Positions 38,317 through 48,161 of a stretch of 64,000 bases of DNA are shown piece after piece. The notes below the pieces were generated by a model that was not told the origin of the DNA, searched no databases, and was given only the letters and a program-made list of their open reading frames with translations. Each line of letters starts with the position of its first letter. Within the stretch, counting starts at the first letter, position 1. The stretch comes from Virgibacillus oceani (lineage in GTDB: Bacteria; Bacillota; Bacilli; Bacillales; Amphibacillaceae). The position numbers and the translations under genes are program-made. The stretch is taken from the NCBI RefSeq assembly GCF_014638995.1, contig NZ_BMFR01000003.1:1-64000 (forward strand). Direction: 5' to 3'.

Positions 38317-38586
38317 TTATTTACCATCAACAATTTGTCTTAGTTTCTGATAAATAGCCGCATCTACTTCTCCGTTTAAATGACGATTTAATATGCCCGT
38401 TTTTTCTGCCTTGTCAATAACTGCTATTTCCTTTGACAAATAAGCACCGCGGCCATTTTTTTTACCACTTTCATCGACAAATATTTCGCCTTCTTTGTTG
38501 CGGACGATTCGAATTAACTCTTTTTTTGGCCTCATTTCATTTGTTACAACGCATTTCCGCTCAGGAACTTTTCTTTTTTGTACCAA
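38317..38586 (-). CDS. ylxR: YlxR (RnpM) family nucleic-acid-binding protein
   Basis: 89-residue DUF448 protein with the conserved PERKCVVTNEMRPKKELIRIVR and GKKNGRGAYL motifs (first quoted in part: RKCVVTNEMRPKKELIR). B. subtilis YlxR has been reported to bind RNase P RNA and modulate its activity. The start is a TTG at 38586 preceded by AAGGAGGGT; no in-frame ATG would keep the conserved N terminus. It is part of the rimP-nusA-ylxR-ylxQ-infB operon. Confidence 0.92.
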   Translation of the reverse strand: MVQKRKVPERKCVVTNEMRPKKELIRIVRNKEGEIFVDESGKKNGRGAYLSKEIAVIDKAEKTGILNRHLNGEVDAAIYQKLRQIVDGK

Positions 38587-38598
38587 TCGATACCCTCC

Positions 38599-39708
38599 TT
38601 ATTCAAACAAATCATCAACATTGTCAGAATAAGTGACTTCTTCATCGTCAGAATTACCTGCCAGAAGACCTTCTTCTCTAGCCTCTGATTCACTTTTAAT
38701 ATCAATCTTCCACCCAGTTAACTTAGCAGCAAGTCTTGCATTTTGACCCCGTTTTCCAATTGCTAGGGATAATTGATAATCAGGCACAATAACAGTTGTT
38801 GCTTTATTTTCTTCATCGACCAATACATCAACTACTTTCGATGGACTTAACGCATTTGAAACGTATACAACAGGATCCTCGGACCATTGCACGACATCGA
38901 TTTTCTCACCTTTAAGTTCATTTACAATCGCTTGAACGCGCTGGCCCTTTTGACCTACGCAAGAACCAACTGGATCAATTTCCGGATCATCTGCATAAAC
39001 AGAGATTTTAGAACGGTCTCCTGCTTCTCTTGCAACTGATTTGATTTCAACAATTCCGTCATAAATTTCAGGAACTTCCATTTCAAACAGTCGTTTTAGA
39101 AGACCAGGATGGGATCTTGAAATATAGATTTGTGGACCCTTGCTGGTGTTCTCAACCTTTGTAACAAAAACTTTTATGCGATCATGAACGTAATATTCTT
39201 CTGTAGGCATTTGTTCCGCTTCTGGCAGTTTCGCTTCAATTTTACCTAAATTTACATAGACGAAACGCGGGTCCATACGTTGAATTATTCCTGTCATTAC
39301 ATCTTCAGCCCGATCGGCATATTCACTAAATATTACACCACGTTCAGCTTCACGAATTCGCTGTGTAACAACTTGCTTTGCAGCCTGAGCAGCTATTCTG
39401 CCAAAATCTTTCGGTGTAACTTCAACTTCAATAACATCTTCCAAATCATAATTCGGATCGATCTTTTTAGCTTCATCAATTGAAAGCTCTTGTTGTGAAT
39501 CCTCTACTTCTTCTACAATAGTTTTTCTTGCAAATACCCGCATAGTACCTGCACTTTCATCAAGATCCACCCTTACATTGGCTGCTGATTTAAAATTCTT
39601 TTTGTATGCCGAAATTAATGCAGCTTCCAAGGCTTCTAAAAGTACATCTTTGTCAATCCCTTTTTCTTTTTCTAAATAATCAATAGCGTCAAACAATTGA
39701 CTGCTCAC
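38599..39708 (-). CDS. nusA: Transcription termination/antitermination factor NusA
   Basis: 369 residues: N-terminal RNA-polymerase-binding domain (MSSQLFDAIDYLEKEKGID onward), S1 domain (GIIQRMDPRFVYVNLG), then two KH domains with DPVGSCVGQKGQRVQAI and LAIGKRGQNARLAAKL. It ends in an acidic tail and lacks the C-terminal acidic repeats of E. coli NusA, as usual in Firmicutes. The start is a GTG at 39708 behind GGGGG. It is 15 bases after rimP. Confidence 0.96.
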   Translation of the reverse strand: MSSQLFDAIDYLEKEKGIDKDVLLEALEAALISAYKKNFKSAANVRVDLDESAGTMRVFARKTIVEEVEDSQQELSIDEAKKIDPNYDLEDVIEVEVTPKDFGRIAAQAAKQVVTQRIREAERGVIFSEYADRAEDVMTGIIQRMDPRFVYVNLGKIEAKLPEAEQMPTEEYYVHDRIKVFVTKVENTSKGPQIYISRSHPGLLKRLFEMEVPEIYDGIVEIKSVAREAGDRSKISVYADDPEIDPVGSCVGQKGQRVQAIVNELKGEKIDVVQWSEDPVVYVSNALSPSKVVDVLVDEENKATTVIVPDYQLSLAIGKRGQNARLAAKLTGWKIDIKSESEAREEGLLAGNSDDEEVTYSDNVDDLFE

Positions 39709-39723
39709 TTTTCTTTTCCCCCT

Positions 39724-40194
39724 TTATAACGTTACGGCTATTCTTGCTTTAGCTATTTTATCAAATGGTATTTCTACTTGCTTTCTCCTGGTTTTCATTT
39801 TGTATTCCAATGTAAGGATATTATTAGTGAATTCTTTTAGGATGCCCTCGTATTCCTTTTCACCTTCAATTGGCTCGTATAGTTTCACAAATATATTATT
39901 ATCCACATTTTTCTCAAAATCTTTCACCGTTTTTAATGGGCGCTCAACACCAGGTGATGAGACCTCTAGGAAATAAGCTTCCTTTATCGGGTCCGCCTCA
40001 TCCAATTTTTCACTTAATTGTTCAGACACCTGGCCACACTCTGTAATATCAACGCCGCCTGCTTTATCAATGTAAATACGCAGAAACCAATTCTTGCCTT
40101 CCTTTACGTATTCAACATCAACTAATTCTAAATTTTTTTCCCGCAAGATGGGCTGCAGTAATTCCTCGGTTGTTTTAATTACCTGTGAACTCAA
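39724..40194 (-). CDS. rimP: Ribosome maturation factor RimP
   Basis: 156-residue factor for 30S maturation. It has the family segments LELVDVEYVKEGKNWFLRI (quoted in part: LVDVEYVKEGKNWFLR), the DITECGQVSEQLSEKLD segment and EVSSPGVERPLK. The start is a TTG at 40194 behind AGGAGGAT, matching the family N terminus. First gene of the nusA-infB operon. Confidence 0.93.
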   Translation of the reverse strand: MSSQVIKTTEELLQPILREKNLELVDVEYVKEGKNWFLRIYIDKAGGVDITECGQVSEQLSEKLDEADPIKEAYFLEVSSPGVERPLKTVKDFEKNVDNNIFVKLYEPIEGEKEYEGILKEFTNNILTLEYKMKTRRKQVEIPFDKIAKARIAVTL

Positions 40195-40311
40195 TAGTCA
40201 TCCTCCTATTCAGTTGTTATTATCTCTTTATGAACTATCATACCCATTTTTATTTATATGCTATCCCTTAACTTGGCCTAAGTTTTCTGCTAATGGTATA
40301 TCAATATAAAA

Positions 40312-40335
40312 CCCCTGCCGTTAATGTGGCAAGGG
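40312..40335 (-). terminator. Second hairpin between polC and rimP
   Basis: CCCCTGCC (40312-40319) pairs with GGCAAGGG (40328-40335). The one non-Watson-Crick pair is a G-U only in minus-strand RNA, where TTTTATATT follows. It may be a back-up polC terminator or an attenuator of the rimP operon. It is very similar to the hairpin at 20741. Confidence 0.55.
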
Positions 40336-40372
40336 AGGAAGTTAAAACAAAGATAGCACTGGAAGTATGAAG

Positions 40373-40397
40373 AAAGAGTGGGGATCGCCCACTCTTT
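40373..40397 (-). terminator. Intrinsic terminator downstream of polC
   Basis: 10-bp stem AAAGAGTGGG (40373-40382) / CCCACTCTTT (40388-40397), 165 bases after the polC stop, with a short T-run on the minus strand. Confidence 0.75.
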
Positions 40398-40512
40398 TAA
40401 CCGTTCGTATCATTTCTTACCAATAAAACTATATCATATGCATGCTATTGATGCAAGACCAGCAATTAAATAGCAGGTAACGTTTCTTAAAATTACTGCT
40501 TTTCACTCATAA

Positions 40513-40532
40513 TTTCCGTAAACTGCGACGTA
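40513..40532. repeat. Partial copy of the MITE-like repeat end
   Basis: TTTCCGTAAACTGCGACGTA is identical over 20 bases to the left end of the 27367-27649 element plus its three flanking bases. The next bases (AGCCCGTTATAC) resemble the inner arm AGCCCGTATAC of the full element. No matching right end is found nearby, so it is a truncated or internally deleted copy ending about 30 bases from the polC stop. Confidence 0.65.
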
Positions 40533-40561
40533 TCGAAGCCCGTTATACTGGAAAACGATAT

Positions 40562-43500
40562 TTAAAATAATGATAATTGATTCTTCTCCGCCATTCCTTC
40601 TAAACAACCATGATTATCTAAATACTCCAGTACAGTTTTAGAGATTTTGCTTCGTTCACGTAAGTCTTCTTTTGATAGAAATTCGCCATCTTCACGAACC
40701 TTTTCAATATTAATTGCTGCATTTGTTCCTAGTCCATCAACAGCATTAAAAGGTGGAATTAACGTATCACCTTCTACAATAAAATCTGTTGCACTAGACT
40801 TATACAGATCTACACGCTGAAACGAAAATCCTCTCTCACACATTTCCAAAGCTACTTCTAAAACTGTTAATAGGTTTTTTTCTTTTGGTGAAGCATCATT
40901 TCCTTTAGCAGCAATATTCTCTATCTTTTGCCTTATTGCATCTGATCCCTTAACCATTGTATCCAGGTCAAAATCTCCTGCCCGGACAGAAAAATATGCA
41001 GCATAAAAGAATATTGGATGATGGACTTTAAAGTAAGCAATCCGTACTGCCATTAATACATAGGCAGCAGCGTGGGCCTTAGGAAACATATATTTAATTT
41101 TTTTACATGATTCAATATACCAATCAGGTACCCCGTGTTTTTTCATTTCATCTATCCATTCATCCTGTAAACCTTTACCTTTACGGACAAATTCCATGAT
41201 TTTAAAGGCAAGTGATGCTTCCAGGCCTTTATGCATTAGATAAACCATAATATCGTCACGACAACCAATAACATCCGGAAGTTCACAAATACCGTCATTA
41301 ATTAATTCCTGTGCATTGCCTAACCATACGTCGGTTCCATGTGACAGGCCAGATATTATAACAAGTTCTGCAAATGTTTTCGGTTTGGTATCCTCAAGCA
41401 TTTGTCTGACAAATTTTGTTCCGAATTCCGGAACGCCTAATGTACCTGTTTTACAATTAATTTGCTCCGGTGTTACACCTAGCGATTCTGTACCGGAAAA
41501 TATTTTCATTACTTCAGCATCGTCAGTCGGGATTGTTTTCGGATCAATGCCACTTAAATCCTGCAGCATACGAATAACCGTTGGATCATCGTGTCCAAGT
41601 ATATCAAGCTTTAATAAATTATCATGGATGGAATGAAAATCAAAATGCGTTGTTCGCCACTCGCTTTTACGATCATCTGCCGGGAACTGAATAGGTGTAA
41701 AATCAAAAATCTCCTTATCATCCGGAACTACGATAATTCCCCCGGGATGCTGGCCAGTTGTTCTTTTAACTCCCGTACACCCCTGAACTAAACGATCAAC
41801 TTCAGCATTTTTATATACAAGCTGTTTATCGGAAGCATATCCTTTTACATACCCATACGCAGTTTTTTCAGCGATTGTACCAATAGTACCAGCGCGATAG
41901 ACATTATCCTCTCCAAATAATACCTTTGTATAGTTATGTGCTTGCGGCTGATACTCCCCAGAGAAGTTTAAATCGATATCCGGAACCTTATCCCCTTTAA
42001 ATCCAAGGAAAGTCTCGAATGGAATATCCTGTCCATCCTTTGTATATGGTATACCACAATTCGGACAATCTTTATCCTCTAAATCAAATCCGCTTCCCAC
42101 AGAGCCGTCCGTAATGAATTCATGATGATGACATTCTTTACAGACATAATGCGGAGGCAGTGGATTTACCTCAGTTATTTCCGTCATGGTTGCAACTAGA
42201 GATGAACCGACAGACCCCCGTGAACCTACTAAATAGCCATCGTCCAGAGATTTTTTTACTAGTTTATGAGAAATTAAATAAATAACCGCAAAACCATGTC
42301 CAATAATACTTGCTAATTCTTTTTCCAATCGATCAACTACAATTTGCGGTACTGGATCACCGTAAATCAGTTTCGCACGTGTATAGCAAAGATCCCGCAT
42401 CTCTTGATCCGCACCTTCGATGGTTGGTGTAAATAACCCATCTTTAACTGGTGAGATATCTTCAATTGTATTTGCAAGATTTTGTGTATTCGTTACAACA
42501 AGTTCCTTTGCTGCCTTATCACCTAAAAAGCTAAAACAATCCAGCATCTCGTTTGTCGTCCGAAACGGGGTATCTGGCAGCGTTTGCCTGTTTAATGGAT
42601 TCCCCGCTTGTGAAGCAATCAAAATTTGCCGGTACAGTTTATCATGTTCATCGATATAATGTGTATTCCCTGTTGCTACAATTGTTTTGTTCAACCGTTT
42701 AGCCATATCTACTAATTTTGTAATAATATCTAGGATTTGAGCTTCATTTTGCACAAGCTCTTTTTCAACCAAATGAATATAGTTAGCCGGGGGCTGTACT
42801 TCAATATAATCATAGAATTCAGCAACTTTTTCAGCCTCGTCAGCAGATTTTTGCATCATCGTCTCAAAAACTTCACCTTTATCACATGCAGATCCAATAA
42901 GGATGCCTTCGCGAAATTTTTGCAATTTAGAACGCGGAATTCTAGGAACCCGGTAAAAATAATCAATATGTGCATGGGAAACAAGCTTATAAATATTTTT
43001 CAGCCCTTCCTGTGTTTTCGCAAGCAACGTACAATGAAATGGACGTGAACGTTGATAAGCATTCCCTTCTCCCATATGATTATTAAGCTGGGAATGATTA
43101 ATAATCTCTTTTTCTAGCAAACGCTGCACTAATTTCCATAACAGGTATCCTGTTGCTTCTGCATCATAAATCGCCCTGTGATGCTGGGTTAATTCAATAT
43201 CTAAATGCTTGCATAGTGTATTTAATCGATGGTTTTTCAGCTCGGGAAAGAGAAATCTGGCAAGCTCTAACGTGTCTATTACTGGATTCGCAACTTTATC
43301 ATAATCAATCCGTTTATAACCCGCATTTAAGAAACCGATGTCAAAACTAGCATTATGTGCAACCAGGACACCATCTTCTGCCCATTTATAGAAATCTTTT
43401 AATACTTCATTGATTTCAGGTGCATTCTTAACCATATCATCCGTTATACCTGTTAAATCAATAGTGGTTTGCGATAATGCGTGGTGTGGATTGGCAAACG

Positions 43501-44851
43501 ACTCAAATCGATCAATAATTTCACCTTGATGAATTTTGACCGCCGCTAACTCAATAATTGTATCGTATACCGCTGATAGACCTGTTGTCTCCACATCGAA
43601 TACAACATATGTACCGTTTTCCAAATCAACACTCTGCTCATTGTATGCGATAGGTACTCCATCATCGACAAGATTAGCTTCGACACCGTACAAAACTTTA
43701 ATACCGTTTTTCTGACCGGCTGCATGTGCTTCCGGGTATCCCTGAACACCAGCGTGATCCGTTATTGCAATAGCCTTATGTCCCCATTTGGCCGCTTGTT
43801 CTACTAAGCGTGATGGGGATACTACTGCATCCATTTGACTCATTGTAGTATGGGCATGCAATTCAACACGTTTTTCTCCATCTGGTGCAGTATCTTTTCG
43901 TGATTCAACTGTAACCTCATGCATATCGTTAGCCATCATTGCTAATTCATTTGAGTACATATCAGTTTGAATACTGCCCCTTGCCTTAATCCACATACCC
44001 TTTTTCAATTGATCGAATTTATCCGCATCATCTTCACCTTTTGAGAACATTTTAATTTGCAGGGAATCTGTATAATCAGTTGCTTTTGCAATTAATAAGC
44101 TTCTTCCTGAACGAAGCTTGCGAACTTCTGCGGAAAAAACATAACCTTGTACCGTAACGCGACGCTCTTCCTCTTGAATTTCTTCCATTTGCATTGATTC
44201 ATCTTGAATACCATATCCGATCGAAAATGGTTTATTACTCTCCTCATTTGCTTTACTCTGCTCACGCTTTTCTTTTTCTTGCACTGTCTTCATAATCAAT
44301 TGCTGATCTTCCAGTGCTTTTTGTTCTCTGAATTTTTGCATATCGGCTTCCTCTGTCTTAACATCAATTACTAATGAATACAAAGGAGTGCCAGCTTTTT
44401 TACAAAAAATACGAAAGTCATCCTCAAGTCTTCTTTTTAGAGCACTTGCCTCAGCATCATTCCTTGCAGTTAACATAATCTTATTATTGTTAACTTTAGG
44501 AGCTTGATTATGAACTAAATCCTTATATGCCGGTGATAAATTTGTGAGATTTTGCACAAAACTTTTCCAATACGCACAAATTGTCTGTTCATCGCAATCC
44601 TTATCTTCTGTGTGCAATGTAAGATCAACTTGAGCAATTTGTTTAAATGAGTTATTGAGGTTTGCGGTAAATAGCTGATAAACGCTGATTGGCAATATGC
44701 GTTTTACTTGTATATGAAAATGCCATGTTTGGGTCTTTTTAAAGATTTCTAGCTTAATTAATTGACTATCCTGAAAATAATCTAGACTCTCTTTAGGCAT
44801 ATGAAGCTGTGTTAATAATACTTTCATTTTTTCATTTTCTGAAATAGCCAT
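40562..44851 (-). CDS. polC: DNA polymerase III PolC, alpha subunit with 3'-5' exonuclease
   Basis: 1429-residue replicative polymerase of Gram-positive bacteria. In order: an N-terminal domain and OB fold ([19 protein letters not shown]), a split PHP domain ([14 protein letters not shown] near 330), a DnaQ-like proofreading exonuclease inserted in it ([18 protein letters not shown], partial quote: FDVETTGLS, about 415-590), a zinc finger (CKECHHHEF ... CPNCG), the catalytic palm motif [11 protein letters not shown], and C-terminal DNA-binding HhH and sliding-clamp motif QLSLF at the very end. The start ATG follows AGGGGG. proS, which precedes it in B. subtilis, is absent. Confidence 0.97.
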   Translation of the reverse strand: MAISENEKMKVLLTQLHMPKESLDYFQDSQLIKLEIFKKTQTWHFHIQVKRILPISVYQLFTANLNNSFKQIAQVDLTLHTEDKDCDEQTICAYWKSFVQNLTNLSPAYKDLVHNQAPKVNNNKIMLTARNDAEASALKRRLEDDFRIFCKKAGTPLYSLVIDVKTEEADMQKFREQKALEDQQLIMKTVQEKEKREQSKANEESNKPFSIGYGIQDESMQMEEIQEEERRVTVQGYVFSAEVRKLRSGRSLLIAKATDYTDSLQIKMFSKGEDDADKFDQLKKGMWIKARGSIQTDMYSNELAMMANDMHEVTVESRKDTAPDGEKRVELHAHTTMSQMDAVVSPSRLVEQAAKWGHKAIAITDHAGVQGYPEAHAAGQKNGIKVLYGVEANLVDDGVPIAYNEQSVDLENGTYVVFDVETTGLSAVYDTIIELAAVKIHQGEIIDRFESFANPHHALSQTTIDLTGITDDMVKNAPEINEVLKDFYKWAEDGVLVAHNASFDIGFLNAGYKRIDYDKVANPVIDTLELARFLFPELKNHRLNTLCKHLDIELTQHHRAIYDAEATGYLLWKLVQRLLEKEIINHSQLNNHMGEGNAYQRSRPFHCTLLAKTQEGLKNIYKLVSHAHIDYFYRVPRIPRSKLQKFREGILIGSACDKGEVFETMMQKSADEAEKVAEFYDYIEVQPPANYIHLVEKELVQNEAQILDIITKLVDMAKRLNKTIVATGNTHYIDEHDKLYRQILIASQAGNPLNRQTLPDTPFRTTNEMLDCFSFLGDKAAKELVVTNTQNLANTIEDISPVKDGLFTPTIEGADQEMRDLCYTRAKLIYGDPVPQIVVDRLEKELASIIGHGFAVIYLISHKLVKKSLDDGYLVGSRGSVGSSLVATMTEITEVNPLPPHYVCKECHHHEFITDGSVGSGFDLEDKDCPNCGIPYTKDGQDIPFETFLGFKGDKVPDIDLNFSGEYQPQAHNYTKVLFGEDNVYRAGTIGTIAEKTAYGYVKGYASDKQLVYKNAEVDRLVQGCTGVKRTTGQHPGGIIVVPDDKEIFDFTPIQFPADDRKSEWRTTHFDFHSIHDNLLKLDILGHDDPTVIRMLQDLSGIDPKTIPTDDAEVMKIFSGTESLGVTPEQINCKTGTLGVPEFGTKFVRQMLEDTKPKTFAELVIISGLSHGTDVWLGNAQELINDGICELPDVIGCRDDIMVYLMHKGLEASLAFKIMEFVRKGKGLQDEWIDEMKKHGVPDWYIESCKKIKYMFPKAHAAAYVLMAVRIAYFKVHHPIFFYAAYFSVRAGDFDLDTMVKGSDAIRQKIENIAAKGNDASPKEKNLLTVLEVALEMCERGFSFQRVDLYKSSATDFIVEGDTLIPPFNAVDGLGTNAAINIEKVREDGEFLSKEDLRERSKISKTVLEYLDNHGCLEGMAEKNQLSLF

Positions 44852-44895
44852 AACATAATCCCCCTGATACTGCCTTTTACTTTATAAATTATGGA

Positions 44896-44924
44896 AACCC
44901 TTGTCTAAAATTACGACAAGGGCT
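44896..44924 (-). terminator. Intrinsic terminator of rseP
   Basis: Stem AACCCTTGTC (44896-44905) / GACAAGGGCT (44915-44924) followed by TTTCC on the minus strand, between rseP and polC. It belongs to the same CCCTTG/CAAGGG hairpin type as 20741 and 40312. Confidence 0.75.
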
Positions 44925-44953
44925 ATGTTCAGTGTCAAGCTTAACTCTTTTAT

Positions 44954-46213
44954 CTACAAGAATAATCGCTGTATATCATTCCAAGTGACAACAATCATTA
45001 ATAACATTAATAAAGCGAACCCGACAAAATGCACAATTCCTTCTTTTTGCGGGTCGATTGGCTTTCCTCGAACAGCTTCAATTCCAACGAATAACAATCG
45101 TCCGCCGTCAAGAGCAGGCAGTGGCACTAAATTCACGATCCCTAAGTTTACACTTAAAATCGCAGTCCACATTACAAAATTCATGAACCCTGTTTGTACT
45201 ACTTGATCAGTTACATCATATATTCCCACAGGTCCTGAAAGCATTTCAATAGAGTATTGCCCAGTCACCAGCATGATTAGATTGGTTAGAATTAATTTCG
45301 TTGTATCATATGTTTGAACAAAACCATATTTTAACGTTCCAGTAATTGATTTCTCAAATAAATGAGTTACCCCAATCTGACCGATTGTCACACCTTGTGT
45401 TTCCACCTTATCCGGAACAATAGTCAGTTCTTCTGTATTGCCATCACGTTTAACAGTCATAGCAAGTTCTTCATTTGGATTATCCCGAACTATTTTAGTG
45501 AATTCTTCCCAAGTAGAAATAGAATTCCCATTGATTTGTACAATTTCGTCTTTATGCTGGAATCCAGCTTCTGCAGCAGGGCTATCCGGCTGTGCTTCAT
45601 CAATTATAGCCTTTTCAGTTGGAACACCCTGAATTAAGCCAAGAAGAAAAAAGAGAACGATAGCCAATAGAAAATTCATCATTGGACCGGCAAATAACTG
45701 CATTGCTCTTTTGCCAACACTTTTTGAAGCGAACTGTCTGTCGTATGGGGCTATTTGCGTTTCTTTTTCATCCATTACATAAAATGCTTGACGGTCTACT
45801 TCGAAGCTGAGCTTTTGATCATCTTCATCTATCTCATAGCCCTCAATTACTAATCTATGATCCAAATCCGCATGTTCTATTTCAATAACCCGAGCATTAG
45901 GATGCTTCGATTTATTATTAACAATTATTTTGCTGACCTTACCTTGATCATTAAATTCCAGCCCTACATGATGGCCAGGTTTTAATTCAACAATTTCTGG
46001 GTCGTCACCCGCAACACGTACATATCCCCCTACTGGAAGCAGGCGAATGGTATAAACTGTCTCATTTTTAGTAAATGCAAATATCTTTGGACCAAAGCCA
46101 ATTGCAAATTCACGTGCTAGCATCCCAGCTCTCTTTGCAAATATTAAGTGGCCAAGCTCATGAATGAAAACAAGCAGCCCAAACATAACAATAAACGCGA
46201 TAACTGTTGTCAA
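44954..46213 (-). CDS. rseP: Site-2 intramembrane metalloprotease RseP/RasP
   Basis: 419-residue S2P-type protease cutting anti-sigma factors such as RsiW and remnant signal peptides in the membrane. It has the zinc motif HELGH at about 18-22 in the first helix, a PDZ domain (about 190-275; AGFQHKDEIVQINGN), and the second active-site motif NLVPLPALDGGR near the end. Start: a TTG at 46213 (MTTVIAFIVMFG) with AAGGAAGGTG upstream; a GTG three codons earlier overlaps the binding site. The neighbours dxr (upstream) and proS (downstream) known from B. subtilis are both missing. Confidence 0.94.
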   Translation of the reverse strand: MTTVIAFIVMFGLLVFIHELGHLIFAKRAGMLAREFAIGFGPKIFAFTKNETVYTIRLLPVGGYVRVAGDDPEIVELKPGHHVGLEFNDQGKVSKIIVNNKSKHPNARVIEIEHADLDHRLVIEGYEIDEDDQKLSFEVDRQAFYVMDEKETQIAPYDRQFASKSVGKRAMQLFAGPMMNFLLAIVLFFLLGLIQGVPTEKAIIDEAQPDSPAAEAGFQHKDEIVQINGNSISTWEEFTKIVRDNPNEELAMTVKRDGNTEELTIVPDKVETQGVTIGQIGVTHLFEKSITGTLKYGFVQTYDTTKLILTNLIMLVTGQYSIEMLSGPVGIYDVTDQVVQTGFMNFVMWTAILSVNLGIVNLVPLPALDGGRLLFVGIEAVRGKPIDPQKEGIVHFVGFALLMLLMIVVTWNDIQRLFL

Positions 46214-46297
46214 AAGAAGCACCTTCCTTTTTGTCTTCTTGTTTGCTTTTCTATTAATACTATTCCTGACATATGATTTTTATCATGCTATATCCCA

Positions 46298-47089
46298 TTA
46301 AGATATAAACTGAATAAAATGCAGCAAAGGTAAAACAAACAATAAACTGTCAAAACGGTCTAAAATCCCGCCGTGACCAGGTAATATATTCCCGGAATCC
46401 TTAACACCATAATGGCGTTTAAAAGCAGATTCAACTAAATCACCAATTTGTCCAAATACAGATACGAGGATGGTTACCAAGATAACAATTAGCATAGTAT
46501 AATCAAATGGATAGACAAGCTGAAAAATGACACCGACAATACATGCAAGCACAATTCCCCCAAGTGCCCCTTCAACTGTTTTATTAGGACTGATTTTCGG
46601 CCATAATTTGTTTTTTCCAAATGCTCGTCCAAAGAAATACGCACCTGTGTCTGATGCCCATATTACGAGTAGAACATAAAAGATATAATTTAAACCATCA
46701 TCACGGGTGATAATTAAATAATAAAACCCCATACCAAGATAAATGGTAGATAACAATATAAAACCAGCATCATCAAAATTAAATTTATTCTTTACTAGTA
46801 CTGTATATGTTAATAAAGCCATAACAAACATCATTGTAATTTCGGATTTTGTAACATTAATATACGGAACAATATCATCCGGTCTAAAATCTCCTAAAAT
46901 AACCCAAAGCAAGCAAATAGATAAAAGTGATGAGATCGTATATTTACCAATTTTACGCATTCTGATTAGTTCTATTAACCCTATTGTAGCCATTAGATAC
47001 ACCAGGAGCATGAATGGAATTCCGCCATATAATACAAACGGCACAAATACAATTAATGCTATAATGGCGCTAAAAATTCGTTGCTTCAT
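46298..47089 (-). CDS. cdsA: Phosphatidate cytidylyltransferase
   Basis: 263-residue membrane enzyme making CDP-diacylglycerol from CTP and phosphatidic acid, the substrate for PgsA encoded elsewhere in this window. It has about eight hydrophobic helices and the C-terminal signature SAFKRHYGVKDSGNILPGHGGILDRFDS (quoted in part: KDSGNILPGHGGILDRFD). It is 15 bases after uppS. Confidence 0.95.
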   Translation of the reverse strand: MKQRIFSAIIALIVFVPFVLYGGIPFMLLVYLMATIGLIELIRMRKIGKYTISSLLSICLLWVILGDFRPDDIVPYINVTKSEITMMFVMALLTYTVLVKNKFNFDDAGFILLSTIYLGMGFYYLIITRDDGLNYIFYVLLVIWASDTGAYFFGRAFGKNKLWPKISPNKTVEGALGGIVLACIVGVIFQLVYPFDYTMLIVILVTILVSVFGQIGDLVESAFKRHYGVKDSGNILPGHGGILDRFDSLLFVLPLLHFIQFIS

Positions 47090-47104
47090 AGTCGTTTCAA
47101 CACC

Positions 47105-47872
47105 TTATATACCTCCATAACGTCGTTTGCGCTGCTGATAATCCTGGAGGGCTTTATGGAAAATTTCCTCATTAAAATCCGGCCATAGTACATCCGTGAA
47201 CCAGAATTCGGAATAAGCAACCTGCCACAAAAGAAAATTACTTAAGCGCTGTTCACCACTAGTACGAATCAGCAAATCCGGATCCGTCAGACCAGTTGTA
47301 TACAGATATTCAGAAAACGTATCTTCATCAAGCTTATCAATCGATAATGTTGAACCATTTATATCTGTCATAATTTGTTTTATTGCTTGTATAATTTCAA
47401 ATCTACTACCATAGTTTAAAGCAAAATTTAATAATAATCCATCATTATCTTTCGTTTTCTCTTTTGCATATTGAATTGCTTCCTTTGTGTGTGCAGGCAA
47501 TGCGTTAAAATCACCAATAGTTTCAATTTTAACATTCTTTTCAATTAGTTCAGGTAAAAATGTATGTAAAAATTCTTTAGGAAGCTTCATTAAAAATTCA
47601 ACTTCCGATTTCGGTCTTTTCCAATTTTCAGTAGAAAAAGCATATAACGTAAGAATTTCCACGTTGTATTTCGTTGCAGCTCTTACTGTCTCTTTAACAA
47701 CGTTCATACCTTCCTTATGTCCGGCAATGCGTGGAAGTCCGCGTTTTTTTGCCCATCGCCCATTGCCATCCATGATAATAGCAACATGTTTCGGAACATT
47801 TTGCACTTCAATTTCACAATGCCCTTTGGTATCAGTTTGTTTATTTTTGAAAAAAGGAAGTCTTAATGACAT
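47105..47872 (-). CDS. uppS: Undecaprenyl diphosphate synthase
   Basis: 255-residue cis-prenyltransferase making the C55 lipid carrier for wall synthesis. The catalytic Asp is in AIIMDGNGRWAKKRG (about residue 35); other motifs are YAFSTENWKRP and the C-terminal DLLIRTSGEQRLSNFLLWQ. It is followed closely by cdsA. A gap of nearly 300 bases with a terminator separates it from frr. Confidence 0.96.
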   Translation of the reverse strand: MSLRLPFFKNKQTDTKGHCEIEVQNVPKHVAIIMDGNGRWAKKRGLPRIAGHKEGMNVVKETVRAATKYNVEILTLYAFSTENWKRPKSEVEFLMKLPKEFLHTFLPELIEKNVKIETIGDFNALPAHTKEAIQYAKEKTKDNDGLLLNFALNYGSRFEIIQAIKQIMTDINGSTLSIDKLDEDTFSEYLYTTGLTDPDLLIRTSGEQRLSNFLLWQVAYSEFWFTDVLWPDFNEEIFHKALQDYQQRKRRYGGI

Positions 47873-48021
47873 AATTTGCCTCCGAATACGATTGATTATC
47901 TTTATACTATCCTTTCAACTCTAATCAATATGTAGGAAAAAAGAATTTTATGACAGCAGTCAAAGATGAATACAGCACTATAATTCATTATTTATTATAA
48001 AGATTATTCCAAGAAAACAAA

Positions 48022-48043
48022 AGCCCCCTTAAACAAGAGGGCT
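48022..48043 (-). terminator. Intrinsic terminator of frr
   Basis: 9-bp stem AGCCCCCTT (48022-48030) / AAGAGGGCT (48035-48043) with one G-U pair and a 4-base loop, followed by TTTTGTTTTC on the minus strand. It lies about 120 bases after the frr stop. Confidence 0.85.
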
Positions 48044-48161
48044 GATGCTTCTTATTTTAAACTTAAATGAAAGGATAAAGAATTCAGGTATAAAGTAATG
48101 AAAAACGCTTCTATTTCATGTTAAAATCTATAGATTCTGTTCTTCTACCAATGTATTTTGT

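Larger units (their letters stand above)
40195..40561. other. Intergenic region between polC and rimP
   Basis: No gene. In minus-strand order it holds a partial repeat-element end (40513-40532), the polC terminator (40373-40397), a second hairpin (40312-40335), and then the leader and promoter region of the rimP-nusA operon. A weak TTAGGC-N17-TATAAA is the best promoter candidate. Confidence 0.65.
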
